In this document: positions 53,408-64,000 of the stretch, piece after piece
Layout of the letters: each line of letters opens with the position of its first letter
Position numbering within the stretch: position 1 is the first letter of the stretch
NCBI GenBank assembly: GCA_030734395.1
Contig: JAUZTG010000039.1
Coordinates: 124,001-188,000, forward strand
Origin: Sarocladium kiliense
Lineage: Eukaryota > Ascomycota > Sordariomycetes > Hypocreales > Sarocladiaceae
Direction of reading: 5' to 3'
DNA length: 64,000 nucleotides
Translations under genes and position numbers: made by a program
The notes under the pieces: model-generated
Told to the model about the DNA's origin: nothing
Database searches by the model: none
What the model saw: the letters and a program-made list of their open reading frames with translations, nothing else

Positions 53408-53817
53408 TATGTCGTGCAACGGCAATTACACGACTTTGACTCAAGGTTGGTTCCATGGTTTGATGATGCAACCCCCTTCGCATTGCAGATGCTTGCTCAA
53501 AGACCTTTCTCCCCTGCTCTTTCTGAGAAGCTTGAAAGATCTACCAAGAGATCCAGTGTGTTTCAATTCGCAGTGCAAGTCATAGTGAAAGGTAGGGCCC
53601 GGCTGTGTCGAATGGAAGGCATGCCCCTGGCTTTCATCGAGGTGAGGTCTCATTATCTTGTGCAATCTAGCTGGCTCATTGCGTGGAACTGGTTGCTGAG
53701 TTTATCGTGCATGCCGTGGAGAAGCACCAAGACCTCCGCCAGAATAACAATCTTGTGTTTCCCAATATTTACCGACTCGTGAAGTTCACTCTTCTCCTGC
53801 TCAAGAGTCTGCCATGA
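53408..53817 (+). CDS. Possible gene or gene remnant of unknown type
   Basis: Two stretches join in phase across a candidate 59-nt intron (53642-53700, gtgagg..gctgag): QFAVQVIVKGRARLCRMEGM with PLAFIE, then FIVHAVEKHQDLRQNNNLVF. The join gives a coherent amphipathic sequence ending in a Leu-rich helix. No start ATG is visible near 53408, and a second coding-like phrase in another frame follows (HEADEKLAVVARCLKP, near 53814). It may be a terminal exon set of a gene with unseen 5' parts, or a decayed gene. Confidence 0.3.
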
Positions 53818-56800
53818 GGCTGATGAAAAGCTGGCAGTCGTTGCACGATGCTTAAAACCGAATCGTCTGAAGTCGCCTACCTCATCAACGCCGGAGGCTG
53901 TTAGCGATTCACCCTCTTCGAGTTGCTCCCTGGCCTTCCCACCCTGTACGCGGGAACCTAACTTGGAGAGAATACCTTCGTGTTTTGATGTTCAACAGAT
54001 TCCTTGTCTAGGATGGCAATATTGATATGAATTCATGCTGGCCTGCAGGTCGGTGTGCTTGATCGCCACGTCCGATGCTACCTGTTGTGCCTTCCTCTGC
54101 AGCTGACTTCGGCTATCAGGCGGTCTCCTTCCGGGGCATGCCGTGTGCGTCGAACAAGACCTTTCAATCACGCAATCCTGTTTACAGCTGCTGATCTCTA
54201 ACAAGAGCACCCAAGTTCCGTGGTCTCGAGACTGGTCTCGCAATCTGCTGAAACAATCACATCAAGCTTCGGTATCATTAGCTGTACGGTGACTGGTCTG
54301 GCCAATGATCTTCCCATCTACTTCACCATCATCTAGGGGCGACGAACGGCGAGGGAAGCTGCTCTGACTACGGGTCAGGCACTTCTTAGCCTTGGAAATG
54401 GTTTCTCGCAGGTCAGTCTCCAGGTCATCCTCCAAGCGGTCATCGCTGGTGGTTTTGAGATCAGCAGCGCTACGGCAATCTTGAAAGATCACACGCCTGC
54501 TCAGAAGCGGTGCTAAGTAAGGGCATTGTTGGTGGAATATCAAGGGGTGTGCCTTCACAACCCAAGCGTTAGCACGGTCCCATAATGAGGTCTAGAATTT
54601 AATTCCCTCCTCCTTCAGCTGAGAGGTGAACATCTAGGTGCGTGTTTGTAATAATCTGTACGCGTCATCGTTGTATTTGAATTCACGGTGGTGCTATCCT
54701 TGCCGCTCAACGCTGTTCAGGTTAGGCAGTTATCCTGGCGTGACAAATTCGAATTCACTGTCGATCTGTGAAGAAGCTACGTGCGAGTTACGCATGAAAA
54801 CTTCTTGCACTTGAAGATTGACTGGGCAAAATTTGGAATACCCTGCCGGATAGTGGCTCGACTTCTGCGTAGGCAATATTGTTCAAATCATAGGTACCAG
54901 AGGCAGGATATAAGCCCACCTTAGCGAACCATGCGGCATACCCTGGATGGATAACAATCGAAAAACTTTTGACGAAGATGCATATGAAATCAAACTTTAA
55001 TTAAACCGGTAATTATGTCTTTGACTAGCTCTTCATTACTGAAGCGTGCTGGCGTGACTACTTGCCGTTCTGATGTGATTACGTTGATCCTTGTTGTAAG
55101 TTGCCTGCCGCCCATCACAGCATCCTACGATTGCACATCCTACCTTGATCGGGATTGCACATAGTCCCTGAAATAAGCTACAGTAGACCCAGAAATCATG
55201 GTTCTGGGCCGTCGCTCATTCCGAATATTGCAAGCCCATGCCCACAATACGTGAGGCTAGACCCGCGAGCACGCAACTATCACGAGCCAAAGTATCCGCC
55301 ATAACAGCATCACGGTAAGGTACACCGACGACCCGAACAAGCCAAGACCCTTCCCCGAGTCTGCAAGCCTCACCAGTGCCGTACTTCCGAGAAGGGGGCG
55401 CCAACCCTTGTAGGCGCGATGCCCAGACGGCCCCAGCAGCGGGAGAGGTGAGATCTGCTGTCTTGGCCGACGTCGAGGAAGCCTGTGTTGGCAGGTAATT
55501 TGGCAGTACCAAGCCGGCACAGTCCGGCGGTGGCTTGCATTGTATCATTGTAATGGCGGTTTGCGTGCTCACAGGGTGTGGTGTTGGTGGTTTTGTAGAG
55601 GAGGGAAGGCCGAGCGAGACGGGGGAGCATCAAGGTTGGCATCCGGGGATCAAGGGGGAGGGGTGTGCATAAGATTGGCGATACCAGGGACCAATGCAAG
55701 GCTGTGCGAACATTTGCCAGCCGACAATGAAGGAACAATCACGTCTTTCCATTTGCGTGGGGGTTGGCTGAGGATTGAGTGGTCATTGCTTGATGTTGGC
55801 TTCTAGGTTGAAAGAATCACCATTGGCTTCGCTTCTCCATTCGTGTGAATCACACGCTGAGATAATGCGTAATGCCAACCGGAAGATGTGCACGAAACCA
55901 TGTGAAAAGCAATCATAATTTCTTGAGAACCTAATGGCGTCCGTCCCGGACCGATATCTTGGAACCAATGCTTCCTGCACCGAGGATCCGTCCGTCGATC
56001 TGCTACCAAAGGAGCTCTGGAAACGAGATTGCAGAATATGCATATTCTTAGAGATGTGACCGCATGCACCAGTAATCACGGCCCCATCACGATCTCACGT
56101 AGGAAAATGACACTGATTTATTCATTGAGGGCAGCATCCTCTGCTGCTCTTCTTCAGGATTCAGGAGATTGCAACGGCAGTCATACGGCGGCATCCCCAC
56201 CTCGCTTTGCCGTAATGACATATACAGTTTCGACCTGGCATCACTATCAGATCGAGATGGGCCGGACTGTGATGTGATGGGGGAAGGGTGGGTTCTGTCA
56301 TGACTCTGGCCCATGCGTCTACGCGAGCACATCATCGAACCCTGGTCGGGAGGCGCGCAGATAGGAGGTGCGAGACGTGGTACCATTGGCACATTCTTGA
56401 GCTGGTGGATGAGACATTGCCATCTGGCGGGTGTGTTTCGTTTGCTGCCCTTTTCAGATTGGGACTTTGTCTCGTTTCGCGTGGCGAGGAGAGTTAGATC
56501 CGACGACAGAGAGTTTGCACGATTGACTCGGCGATTTCTTTGTCAGCACAATAGCCTAGGATGCGGAAAACTTTAGGAAGTTCCTGGCTTGTGACAATCA
56601 AGCTCGCCGTCAGGTACAGAAACAAAGAGCCAGCATTCCCACCCGAAATCAAGCGGTACATCTGATTCCGGGGGGAAGAAGCTTCAGAGAACATGGTAGT
56701 TAAGTGGTCAGGGCAGAGCTTACCTTCCCTTCTTACCAAGTTGTTTCCAGGTACAACTGCTCAACATCGTCACCTCGCAGTACCTGGCCGAATGTCGACA

Positions 56801-57807
56801 TGCGCTAAGCCGGAAGCAGGTCAGCCATGGCCCACCAGTGGCAGACTGGACAAGCCATGATTGGCTGCAAGTGGTCCTCAGCGATGGCGCAATCGGCATG
56901 CTAGATGGGATCACCGCGCTAGGACCGGTTCAGGCTTAGGGCGCCTCTCCGGGCAAGCGTCACCGAGAAACTTGACTGCCCTGAACGGTGCTGGACCCTC
57001 AACACTCCAACGTCCGGGCACCAAAATGCACTGGGAACGAAGAAGCCAAGGGGATGCCGCTGCCACTACCGGAGCAAAAGACTCTGCAAGCCCCAGAGAA
57101 GCACGCAATTTCTCAGCTCCACGTCGACGGGTACCTGGTATTACCAATGCCTGTGGTGCGTACCCCATGTATCTCCCATCAATTACACGCCCCCCCAATG
57201 CAGCACCCGCCCACCCGCATGACGCTCTTACCTCACCATGGCTGACAACGCCTCTTCAGTCTTGGACGATCTACACCATCTATCTGATTTTATGCCGCGC
57301 CCCGACGACCCGAAGCTGTCTTCAAGGGTCCAATATCATCTGTCTCCTGCTTCTTTTTTCAACTATTGTCTCGCTTCGTCGATTCTCATTTGCTCTTCTT
57401 CTTGCCGCACTATCCTCCATTCCGCCTCTGCAGCTTGTCCCTTGCTCGTTCTGCAGCATCCGACGACGCCATCTTCCAGCCTCACATCGGGACCACACGT
57501 GCCCCCTCTCCCTCGGCGACATCTCTCAACCGCTGCATGCGCTCCTGCATCTGGGCTCCATCTTCGATATTCGGTCTTCAATATAATTAGACAGACCCCG
57601 CGTCGTCTGCCGTTACATTGACGAGATATCCTCTCAGATCTGTCCCAACTGCCTCGGACTTGACGGCAACCTTCACCCTCCTTCCATCATTGGTCTCGTC
57701 TGAACCTCACACCTCTTCCTTGTCTTCTCTCCTGGTACCCTTCCACCGTCCGAGAAACTACACTCACCTTCTCACATCCTCACCGGGGATCCCGGCCATT
57801 TTCTGCA
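53818..57807. other. Gene-poor 4-kb region before the sulfate permease
   Basis: No gene can be supported. A minus-strand frame at 54558-54262 is acidic and coding-like (DDRLEDDLETDLRETISKAK) and may be part of a decayed gene. Segment 54600-55200 is AT-rich. From about 57200 the top strand becomes pyrimidine-rich, as in long leaders of fungal transporter genes, and contains upstream ATGs. Confidence 0.4.
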
Positions 57808-60422
57808 ATGGCCTCCTCCAAGCCTACCATCGAGGAGCGCCTCGATCGCGTCTTTGGCGTCAAGAACACACAACCTGAGCGGAACCAAGCTGCTTACGCT
57901 GCCTCCATTCCTTCCTCTCTGTCAAATGCAGACGTCTACATCGAGGAGGAGCCCACTGTGAAGGAGTACTTCCAGGAGATCACTCCCTCTTGGCAAGATG
58001 TCAAACACTACGTCTACCGCCTTTTCCCCTTCATCAGCTGGATTGGCAAGTACAACCTGACATGGGGCCTGGGTGACCTAATTGCTGGTGAGTTTCTTCC
58101 CATTTATAGCTGTAGCTCTCTGCACCGAGATCATTGGATGCTGACAAGCTTATAGGCGTCACTGTTGGCGCTGTTGTTGTGCCCCAAAGTATGGCTTATG
58201 CCCAACTCGCATTGCTGGATGTCGAATATGGTCTTTACTCGTCGTTTATGGGTGTCTTGATCTACTGGTTCTTTGCCACATCCAAGGATATTACCATTGG
58301 CGTGAGTCAGTTTCCTTCGAAGATGGTAAACATGTTTACTGACTGTCCCTTAGCCTGTTGCAGTCATGTCACAAGTCACCGGAAACGTTGTAGCCAAGGT
58401 TGCCGTGTCAAACCCAGAGATTCCAGCTCACGTCGTCGCCTCCTGCCTCGCCTTCATCTGTGGTGCCATTATCCTCTTCATTGGCCTCGTGCGTCTGGGG
58501 TGGATAGTCGAGTTCATTCCGTTGCCTGCCATTTGTGCCTTCATGACCGGATCTGCCATTAACATCGCTGCCGGCCAAGTGTCCAAGCTCATGGGTATCA
58601 GCGGCGTCAAAACTCGCGAAGCGCCTTACAAGGTCATTATCAACACTCTCAAGGGACTACCGCGAACCTCTCTCGATGCTGCCCTCGGCCTTACGGCTCT
58701 TACGATGCTATACCTCATTCGGAGCCTCTGCAGCTACATGGCCAAGAAGCAGCCTCACCGACAAAAGCTCTATTTCTTCCTCTCTACCCTCCGCACCGCC
58801 TTCGTCATTTTGTTATACACCGGTATCAGCGCTGGCATCAACCTTCCTTACCGGAGGAGGGGCGACGAATTCCCGATTGGCATTCTCGAGCACGTCCCCA
58901 GTGGCTTCCGCCACGCTGCTGTTCCAACCCTAAACAGCACAATTATCTCGGCTTTCGCGTCTGAGCTCCCAGCTGCTGTCATTGTCATGCTTATCGAGCA
59001 CATCTCCATCTCCAAGTCTTTCGGCCGCATCAATAACTATGTGATCGACCCTTCTCAGGAACTTGTTGCTATTGGTGTTACAAACCTGCTGGGCCCCTTC
59101 CTGGGAGCGTATCCTGCCACCGGGTCATTCTCCCGCACTGCTATCAAGTCCAAAGCTGGTGTCAGGACCCCTTTCGCTGGTGTTATCACTGCTGTTGTTG
59201 TTCTGCTCGCCCTCTACGCCCTCACAGCGGTGTTCTTCTACATCCCTGATTCCGCTCTGGCCGCCGTCATCATTCACGCTGTGGGAGATGTTATCACCCC
59301 GCCCCGCACAGTCTACCAATTCTGGAGGGTCTCGCCGCTTGAGGTAGTCATCTTCTTCGCTGGAGTTCTGGTCACAATCTTCAGCACTATCGAGAACGGC
59401 ATCTATACCACCATCTGCATGTCCGTTGCTGTCATCATCTTCCGTATTGTTCTCAGCAAGGGACGCTTCCTAGGTCCTGCTCGCATTCGCACCCTCCAGG
59501 CTGCTTCCGGCGCTGCTTCACCTAGTTCTGCAAGTGAGACGAAGCTCGGTGCCGACAAGACGGAGGAGCAGGAAATCTCTTCTCGCACTGGGTTCCTGCC
59601 GATTCAACACCAGGATGGTTCTAACCCTGCCGTTATTGTGGAGAGCCCGTACCCTGGCATTTTCATCTATCGCTTCGCTGAAGGCCTCAAGTACCCCAAC
59701 GCATCCCACTACATGAACCACCTCACGGATGTCATCTTCAAACAGACTCGTCGCACGAACCCCGATCTCCTCGGAAAGCTTGGTGTATGTTCACATTGAC
59801 TGACCTACGCCATGGACTTAGATGCTGACAAACTATACAGGATCGCCCTTGGAATGACGCAGAGCCCCGGAAATTGAACCACGACCAGCCAGATAATCGT
59901 CCCACCCTGAAGGCTATCATTCTCGATTTTGCCACAGTCAATCACATCGATGCGACAGTTGCCCAGACCCTCATTGACGTTCGCAACCAGCTCGACCGTT
60001 ACGCTGCGCCTGATCGCGTCGACTGGCACTTCGCTCATGTTGAATCACGTTGGACGAAGCGTGCCCTTGCTGCTGCTGGATTCGGATACCGCACACCCCA
60101 GGCTAGTACCGCAGGTGCCGGCGATGGTCCTGGTAACTGGAAGACCATCTTCAGCATTGCGGACCTGGGAGGATCTGACAGCCCAGCAAAGGCAGCTGCT
60201 GCGATCAAGGACCGCCAAGAGTTCGAGGCACACAAACACGACGACATTGAGCACCTGGGAGCCGGCTTAGATCGGGATATCCCAAAGAACCCACGCAGTG
60301 AGAGGCTGGTGGCTGTTCAGGGTCTGAACAGACCCTTCTTCCACTTTGATCTGCAGGAGGCATTGGATGCGGCGATTGCAAATGCTGAAATCAACAGCGA
60401 TATCTCAGAGAAGGGAGCATGA
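57808..60422 (+). CDS. SulP sulfate permease with STAS domain
   Basis: Four exons in phase: 57808-58087, 58156-58301, 58354-59784 and 59841-60422; 812 residues, normal for fungal high-affinity sulfate permeases. The N-terminus is soluble, then GDLIAGVTVGAVVVPQSMAY, the SulP signature, and AQLALLDVEYGLYSSFMGV. Further SulP marks are FMTGSAINIAAGQVSKLMGI and GPFLGAYPATGSFSRTAIKSKAG, written as separate motifs. The C-terminus has a STAS domain (KAIILDFATVNHIDATVAQT) that regulates transport. The first 95 residues include VKEYFQEITPSWQDVKHYVY, shared with Cys13/Cys14-type permeases. It imports sulfate with protons at the plasma membrane and feeds cysteine and methionine synthesis. Repression by sulfur supply is expected from the family, not seen here. 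Confidence 0.95.
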
Positions 60423-61103
60423 TGACATTGATTTGCAAGCGGTCTTTTTGCATTTAACTTTGACTTCGTTTAGTAATATTTTGGCGCTTTTGGATTGGAC
60501 AGGTGTTGAGTAAGACGCTCACACTCGGCTTGCTCCCAGGGGTACTTGATTCGGAATTGAATCACAGGAGGGCGGGGACAGATTTCCAAAGGAGCATCAG
60601 GATGTTGTGACATCTTCTTCATTACATAAAGCGAATTCAGAAGTTTTATAGCTCAATCGAACTGACGTTCTGTGACCATGACCCCGGATCCAATGCCTGT
60701 TCATCTGACAGCCTTGGCGGACTCGAGCCCATTTGCGCCTCTCGGCACTAAGATCAGCCACCAGTCATCATGCGGCTATGCCATCCCCTGTGCCTTGTAT
60801 GCTTCTTTTGATGAAAACATTGTGTTGACCGTTTTCTGTATATGGTATGTTAGTGACAGAGCGTTTCAGTCGTCATTTACGGGTCCGAGCTTCCACCTGC
60901 CAGTTTCATCGTCGAGGAGAAATGCGGGGGGGCTGGTCTAAAGCTGGAGCTGTCTGAGGTGTGCGATAGCTAAGCTCTTCTCCCCTGCATCATCACCACC
61001 AGGACTACCACTTACACCTGCATTTGGCCGCCTTGAAGCTGAGGCAGGGCCTGGTTCCTTCTCAAGCTCGTCTCCCTCCTCTAAACAGCATCCTTTGTCC
61101 ATC
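60423..61103. other. Intergenic region, no gene seen
   Basis: 3' flank of the permease and promoter of the peptidase. A short frame at 60672-60941 has no recognisable product. Confidence 0.5.
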
Positions 61104-62826
61104 ATGGCACCCGTGACCCTGCTCCGCTCCGCCCTCTGCGCCGTCGCACTCCTCATCCCCGCCACGACTGCATCGTCGCAGGTTCACCCCATGTGGCACA
61201 TCCCTCTCGACGCGCCCATCTCTCCTCACCCATCCTACAACCTCTCCATCCCCGTCGACCACTTCCACAACGAATCTCGTTACGAGCCACATTCATACCA
61301 GACATTTTCGAATCGCTACTGGATCAATGACGAACACTACAAGCCCGGCGGCCCGGTCATTCTGTACGCCGCGGGGGAGGTCTCGGGCGATGCACGTATC
61401 CCGACGCTTGAACATGGCATCGTCGATATTCTTGCGAAGAACCTGAATGGGCTTGGTGTGGTGCTCGAGCACCGCTATTATGGTTTCAGCTATCCTGTCC
61501 AGAACCTGACGACCGAGAACATGCGATTCCTGTCCACCGAGCAGGCCATGGCTGATATGGCGTACTTTGCGCAGAATGTCGTCTATCCAGGCTACGAGGA
61601 CCAGAATCTCACCGCTAGTGACGTGCCATACATTCTCTGGGGTGGGTCATACGCAGGCGCATTTGTTGCGATTGCTCGCAAGATCTACCCGGACATCTTC
61701 TGGGGCGCCATATCTTCGTCAGGTGTTACTGCTGTCGTGGACGACTGGTGGGAGTACTTTGAGGCTGCTCGCTTGTATGCTCCTGGAGACTGCGCTCCTA
61801 ACCACCAGCGCTTGGTTCACATCGTCGACAACATTCTTCTGGGCGAAGATGAGTCCAAGAAAAAGACGCTGAAGAACACATTCGGCCTGGAGATGCTCAA
61901 CGACCCCAACTTCGGCTACGCTGTCGCACGCGGTATCTATGGCTTCCAATCCGTAGTCTGGGACCCTTCCGTCAACGGCGAGGACTTTTCTCTGTACTGC
62001 GGTGCCCTCATCTCCAACGCAGTCCTGTACCCGAATGTCAGACACTTGGGGGATCTGGCGGCCAAGATCATCAAGTGGGGAGGTTATGAAGCCGATGAGG
62101 CGACGACCACACAATTCTTGAACTTCTTGGGGTATGTTCAGACGGCGTTTGCGAAGGAGATGTCAAAGGAGAAGGTGCCGAATGTTGCGTCTTTGATGGG
62201 CAAGAAGGAGAGGGATACCAGTGACACGGATATCCCGCAGGGGATGCTTCGGCCATGGATCTACCAGACATGCACCCAGTAAGTTCCCCTCACCTACGAC
62301 CTGAATAACCTCAAGGCAGAAATTGATCGTTTCTAGATGGGCATACTTCGTCACAGGTTCTGGCACTCCCAAGGACCAGCTCCCTATGATCTCCCGCCTT
62401 GTCGACTACGACTACGCCACATCTGCCTGCCGTGACTTCCTCAACATCACCACCCCACCGGACACCGAAAGCATCAACCGCTTGGGCGGTTTCAACTTCT
62501 CCTTTCCACGCGTGGCTCTCATCGACGGCGAAGCTGACCCCTGGCGACAGGCCACTCCCCACGCCATCGGCCTAAATGAGGAGAGGCAGAGCACGGCCGA
62601 GGAACCGTTTATCCTGATCAAGGGCGGGGCGTTGCATCATTGGGATTCTTATGGGTTGGCGGAGGATGCCTTTGGCCCAGAACTGCCACCGACGGAGGTG
62701 AAGAAGGTGCAACAGCAGGAGGTGGAGTTTGTCAAGGGCTGGTTGAAGGTTTGGGACCAGGAGAGAGGGAAAGGAAAGGCCGTGGAGGTTGAGATTGAGG
62801 ATGAGGAAAAGCCATTAGAGCTCTGA
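61104..62826 (+). CDS. Secreted serine carboxypeptidase, family S28
   Basis: Two exons, 61104-62278 and 62337-62826, in phase; 554 residues. A signal peptide (LLRSALCAVALLIPATTASS) precedes the mature enzyme. S28 features: IPVDHFHNESRYEPHSYQTF, NRYWINDEHYKPGGPVILYA, VVLEHRYYGFSYPVQNLTTE, the nucleophile WGGSYAGAFVAIARK with Ser in GGSYAG, RVALIDGEADPW with the acidic residue, and GGALHHWDSYG with the catalytic His. Several N-glycosylation sequons support secretion. S28 enzymes cut after proline (Pro-X carboxypeptidase or dipeptidyl peptidase type) and work at acid pH in fungi. The C-terminal tail is charged and extends beyond the catalytic His by about 65 residues. Confidence 0.93.
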
Positions 62827-62969
62827 AGTCATTAGTGATTAGATGGATGGATGGCCATGATTAAACAGCAAGCGAGGCAGTATATGTAGCCTTTTGAAGT
62901 GGCGTCAACGCCAGAGTAAATTAGAGATTAATTATGTATCTATTAGTCATGAGTCGTAGGTATCGTTCA

Positions 62970-63872
62970 TCATGCAATTTCCTCAACCTCTTCCACGCCA
63001 TCAACACCTTCAGCCTCCCATCCGGCCCTCACCAACCAAAACAGCGCCATAAGTGGTGTGGTAAGCAACCCCAACAAGCCTCCAAGCACGGCCTTGAATC
63101 CCTGAGGAACATACGTGTTGCCGTAAACATAATCCATCCCTCCCTCTTCCTTCTGACCAAATGCCGTCAAGGCACCCACGCCGATAGGCCAGAGAACCAA
63201 GAATCCCAGCACAGCAAGCATGAAGCCCCTCAGAGCCTCAGGAAGAACCGCCTTCCAAGCCATAGTCCTCGGCGGTAACTTCTGCGATTCATCGGTCTCA
63301 TCCGGGAGGTAGAACAGCCATCTCACCCACTGTTTCTCAGGACGAGGGATGAACCCGATAGGCTGGACGGATTTGTTGCGCAGGTCGAAGCGCAGAAGGC
63401 CGAGTTCAACAAACCAGGTGAGGATGCATTGCACGATGATTGTGACGGCTGCGTCGCCGGCGAGGGTATTGGGCAAGGCGAAGAGTTTGATTGGTGCTGC
63501 AGAAGAGGGCTGGGTTGTGTACATGACTGTTCAGGACGTTAGTGACATAGCTATAAGATGGAGAGTGACTGATTTTGGGGGGAATATGGTAGAAGGACGA
63601 GGGAAAGGAGGTAGAAAGGTGTACGAACCGTACGCGAGGGCGAAGTTCACACCCGCGGAGAGTGTCATTCCGCCTAAGCCATCGAGGATGAAGACGTAGA
63701 AGATCTGGTGGTAAGTCCAGCTTTGTGAAGGTTTTATTCTCCTCCGCACGATGGCGTCTAAGGCGCTTATGGATGCTGCTGAATGATGCTCGACACCATG
63801 ATGGCGAACCGGCGCAACTGAGGTAGGTTCAGGTAGCGGTGTGGTTGTGATGGCAGGTGATTTCTCGTTCAT
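62970..63872 (-). CDS. Fungal four-TM protein of unknown function (DUF2456-like)
   Basis: Two exons, 63872-63629 and 63526-62970, in phase across a 102-nt intron (gttcgt..gaacag with CACTAAC branch); 266 residues. Hydrophobic segments: FYVFILDGLGGMTLSAGVNF, LAGDAAVTIIVQCILTWFVE, FMLAVLGFLVLWPIGVGAL and AVLGGLLGLLTTPLMALFWL. The loop RPEKQWVRWLFYLPDE between the second and third spans is soluble. The arrangement recalls the fungal DUF2456 family, but I assign that only tentatively. N- and C-termini are polar, the latter acidic. Likely an integral membrane protein of internal membranes or plasma membrane. Confidence 0.7.
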
Positions 63873-64000
63873 GATGTCGGTTGTTTGGATTACAATATTA
63901 GGTGAAGGTCTTCAAAATAAGGTTGTCGTAAGTGAGCTCAGCTGCAAGTGGGATTGTAAGAATATGCATGGCACCATGATGGGGAAATTGAGTCCGTCGT
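63873..64000. other. Right edge, promoter of the four-TM gene
   Basis: No coding signal in the last 128 bases. Confidence 0.4.

Noticed and set aside
55216..55738. Minus-strand frames rich in Thr, Ser and Ala, considered as a secreted protein
   Set aside because: No signal peptide or coherent start; frames overlap and contain no conserved motif.
56861..57621. Two long plus-strand open frames before the sulfate permease
   Set aside because: Low-complexity, pyrimidine-rich translation without domain features; better explained as leader and promoter.

Overview
The window is nuclear DNA from a filamentous ascomycete (Pezizomycotina). The evidence is short introns of about 50-110 nt, most with GT..AG ends and CTGAC/CTAAC-type branch sites, a Zn2Cys6 regulator, CBM1-tailed secreted enzymes, a DUF1479 protein and an S28 peptidase. 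A Dothideomycete or close relative is plausible, but the sequence alone does not prove the class. No rRNA, tRNA, CRISPR array or intact transposon was seen.

Left part (1-10.2 kb): a 5' partial NAD(P)-binding reductase, a repeat-containing coiled-coil membrane protein whose frame is broken (likely pseudogene), a gene-poor stretch, an orphan Ser/Arg-rich protein and an 815-residue orphan membrane protein.

10.5-20.7 kb reads as a catabolic neighbourhood: a peroxisomal acyl-CoA oxidase ending in SKL, a DUF1479 (2-oxoglutarate/Fe-type) protein, a Zn2Cys6 transcription factor, an HGGG-type alpha/beta hydrolase divergent from it, and an MFS sugar-type permease.

20.9-36.0 kb: a secreted or cell-surface protein with three tandem six-cysteine modules, then a housekeeping block: the 2 kb-residue nucleoporin MLP1/TPR, divergent from the MAK5 ribosome-biogenesis helicase, followed by an Artemis/SNM1-type nuclease in eight exons.

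37.8-43.9 kb is a plant-biomass block: cellobiose dehydrogenase (haem domain, GMC flavin domain, CBM1), phosphomannose isomerase, and a GH11 xylanase with an 18-glycine linker and CBM1. A run of 27 G lies between the last two.

45.9-54 kb: a five-exon GNAT acetyltransferase, a type II membrane protein with a PAN/Apple-like outer domain, and two neighbouring orphan multi-TM proteins that look like diverged tandem copies. A roughly 4 kb gene-poor stretch follows. The right end carries a SulP sulfate permease with STAS domain, a secreted S28 serine carboxypeptidase and a four-TM fungal protein.

Exon limits were placed by hand from splice signals and checked for phase; where several choices exist this is stated.
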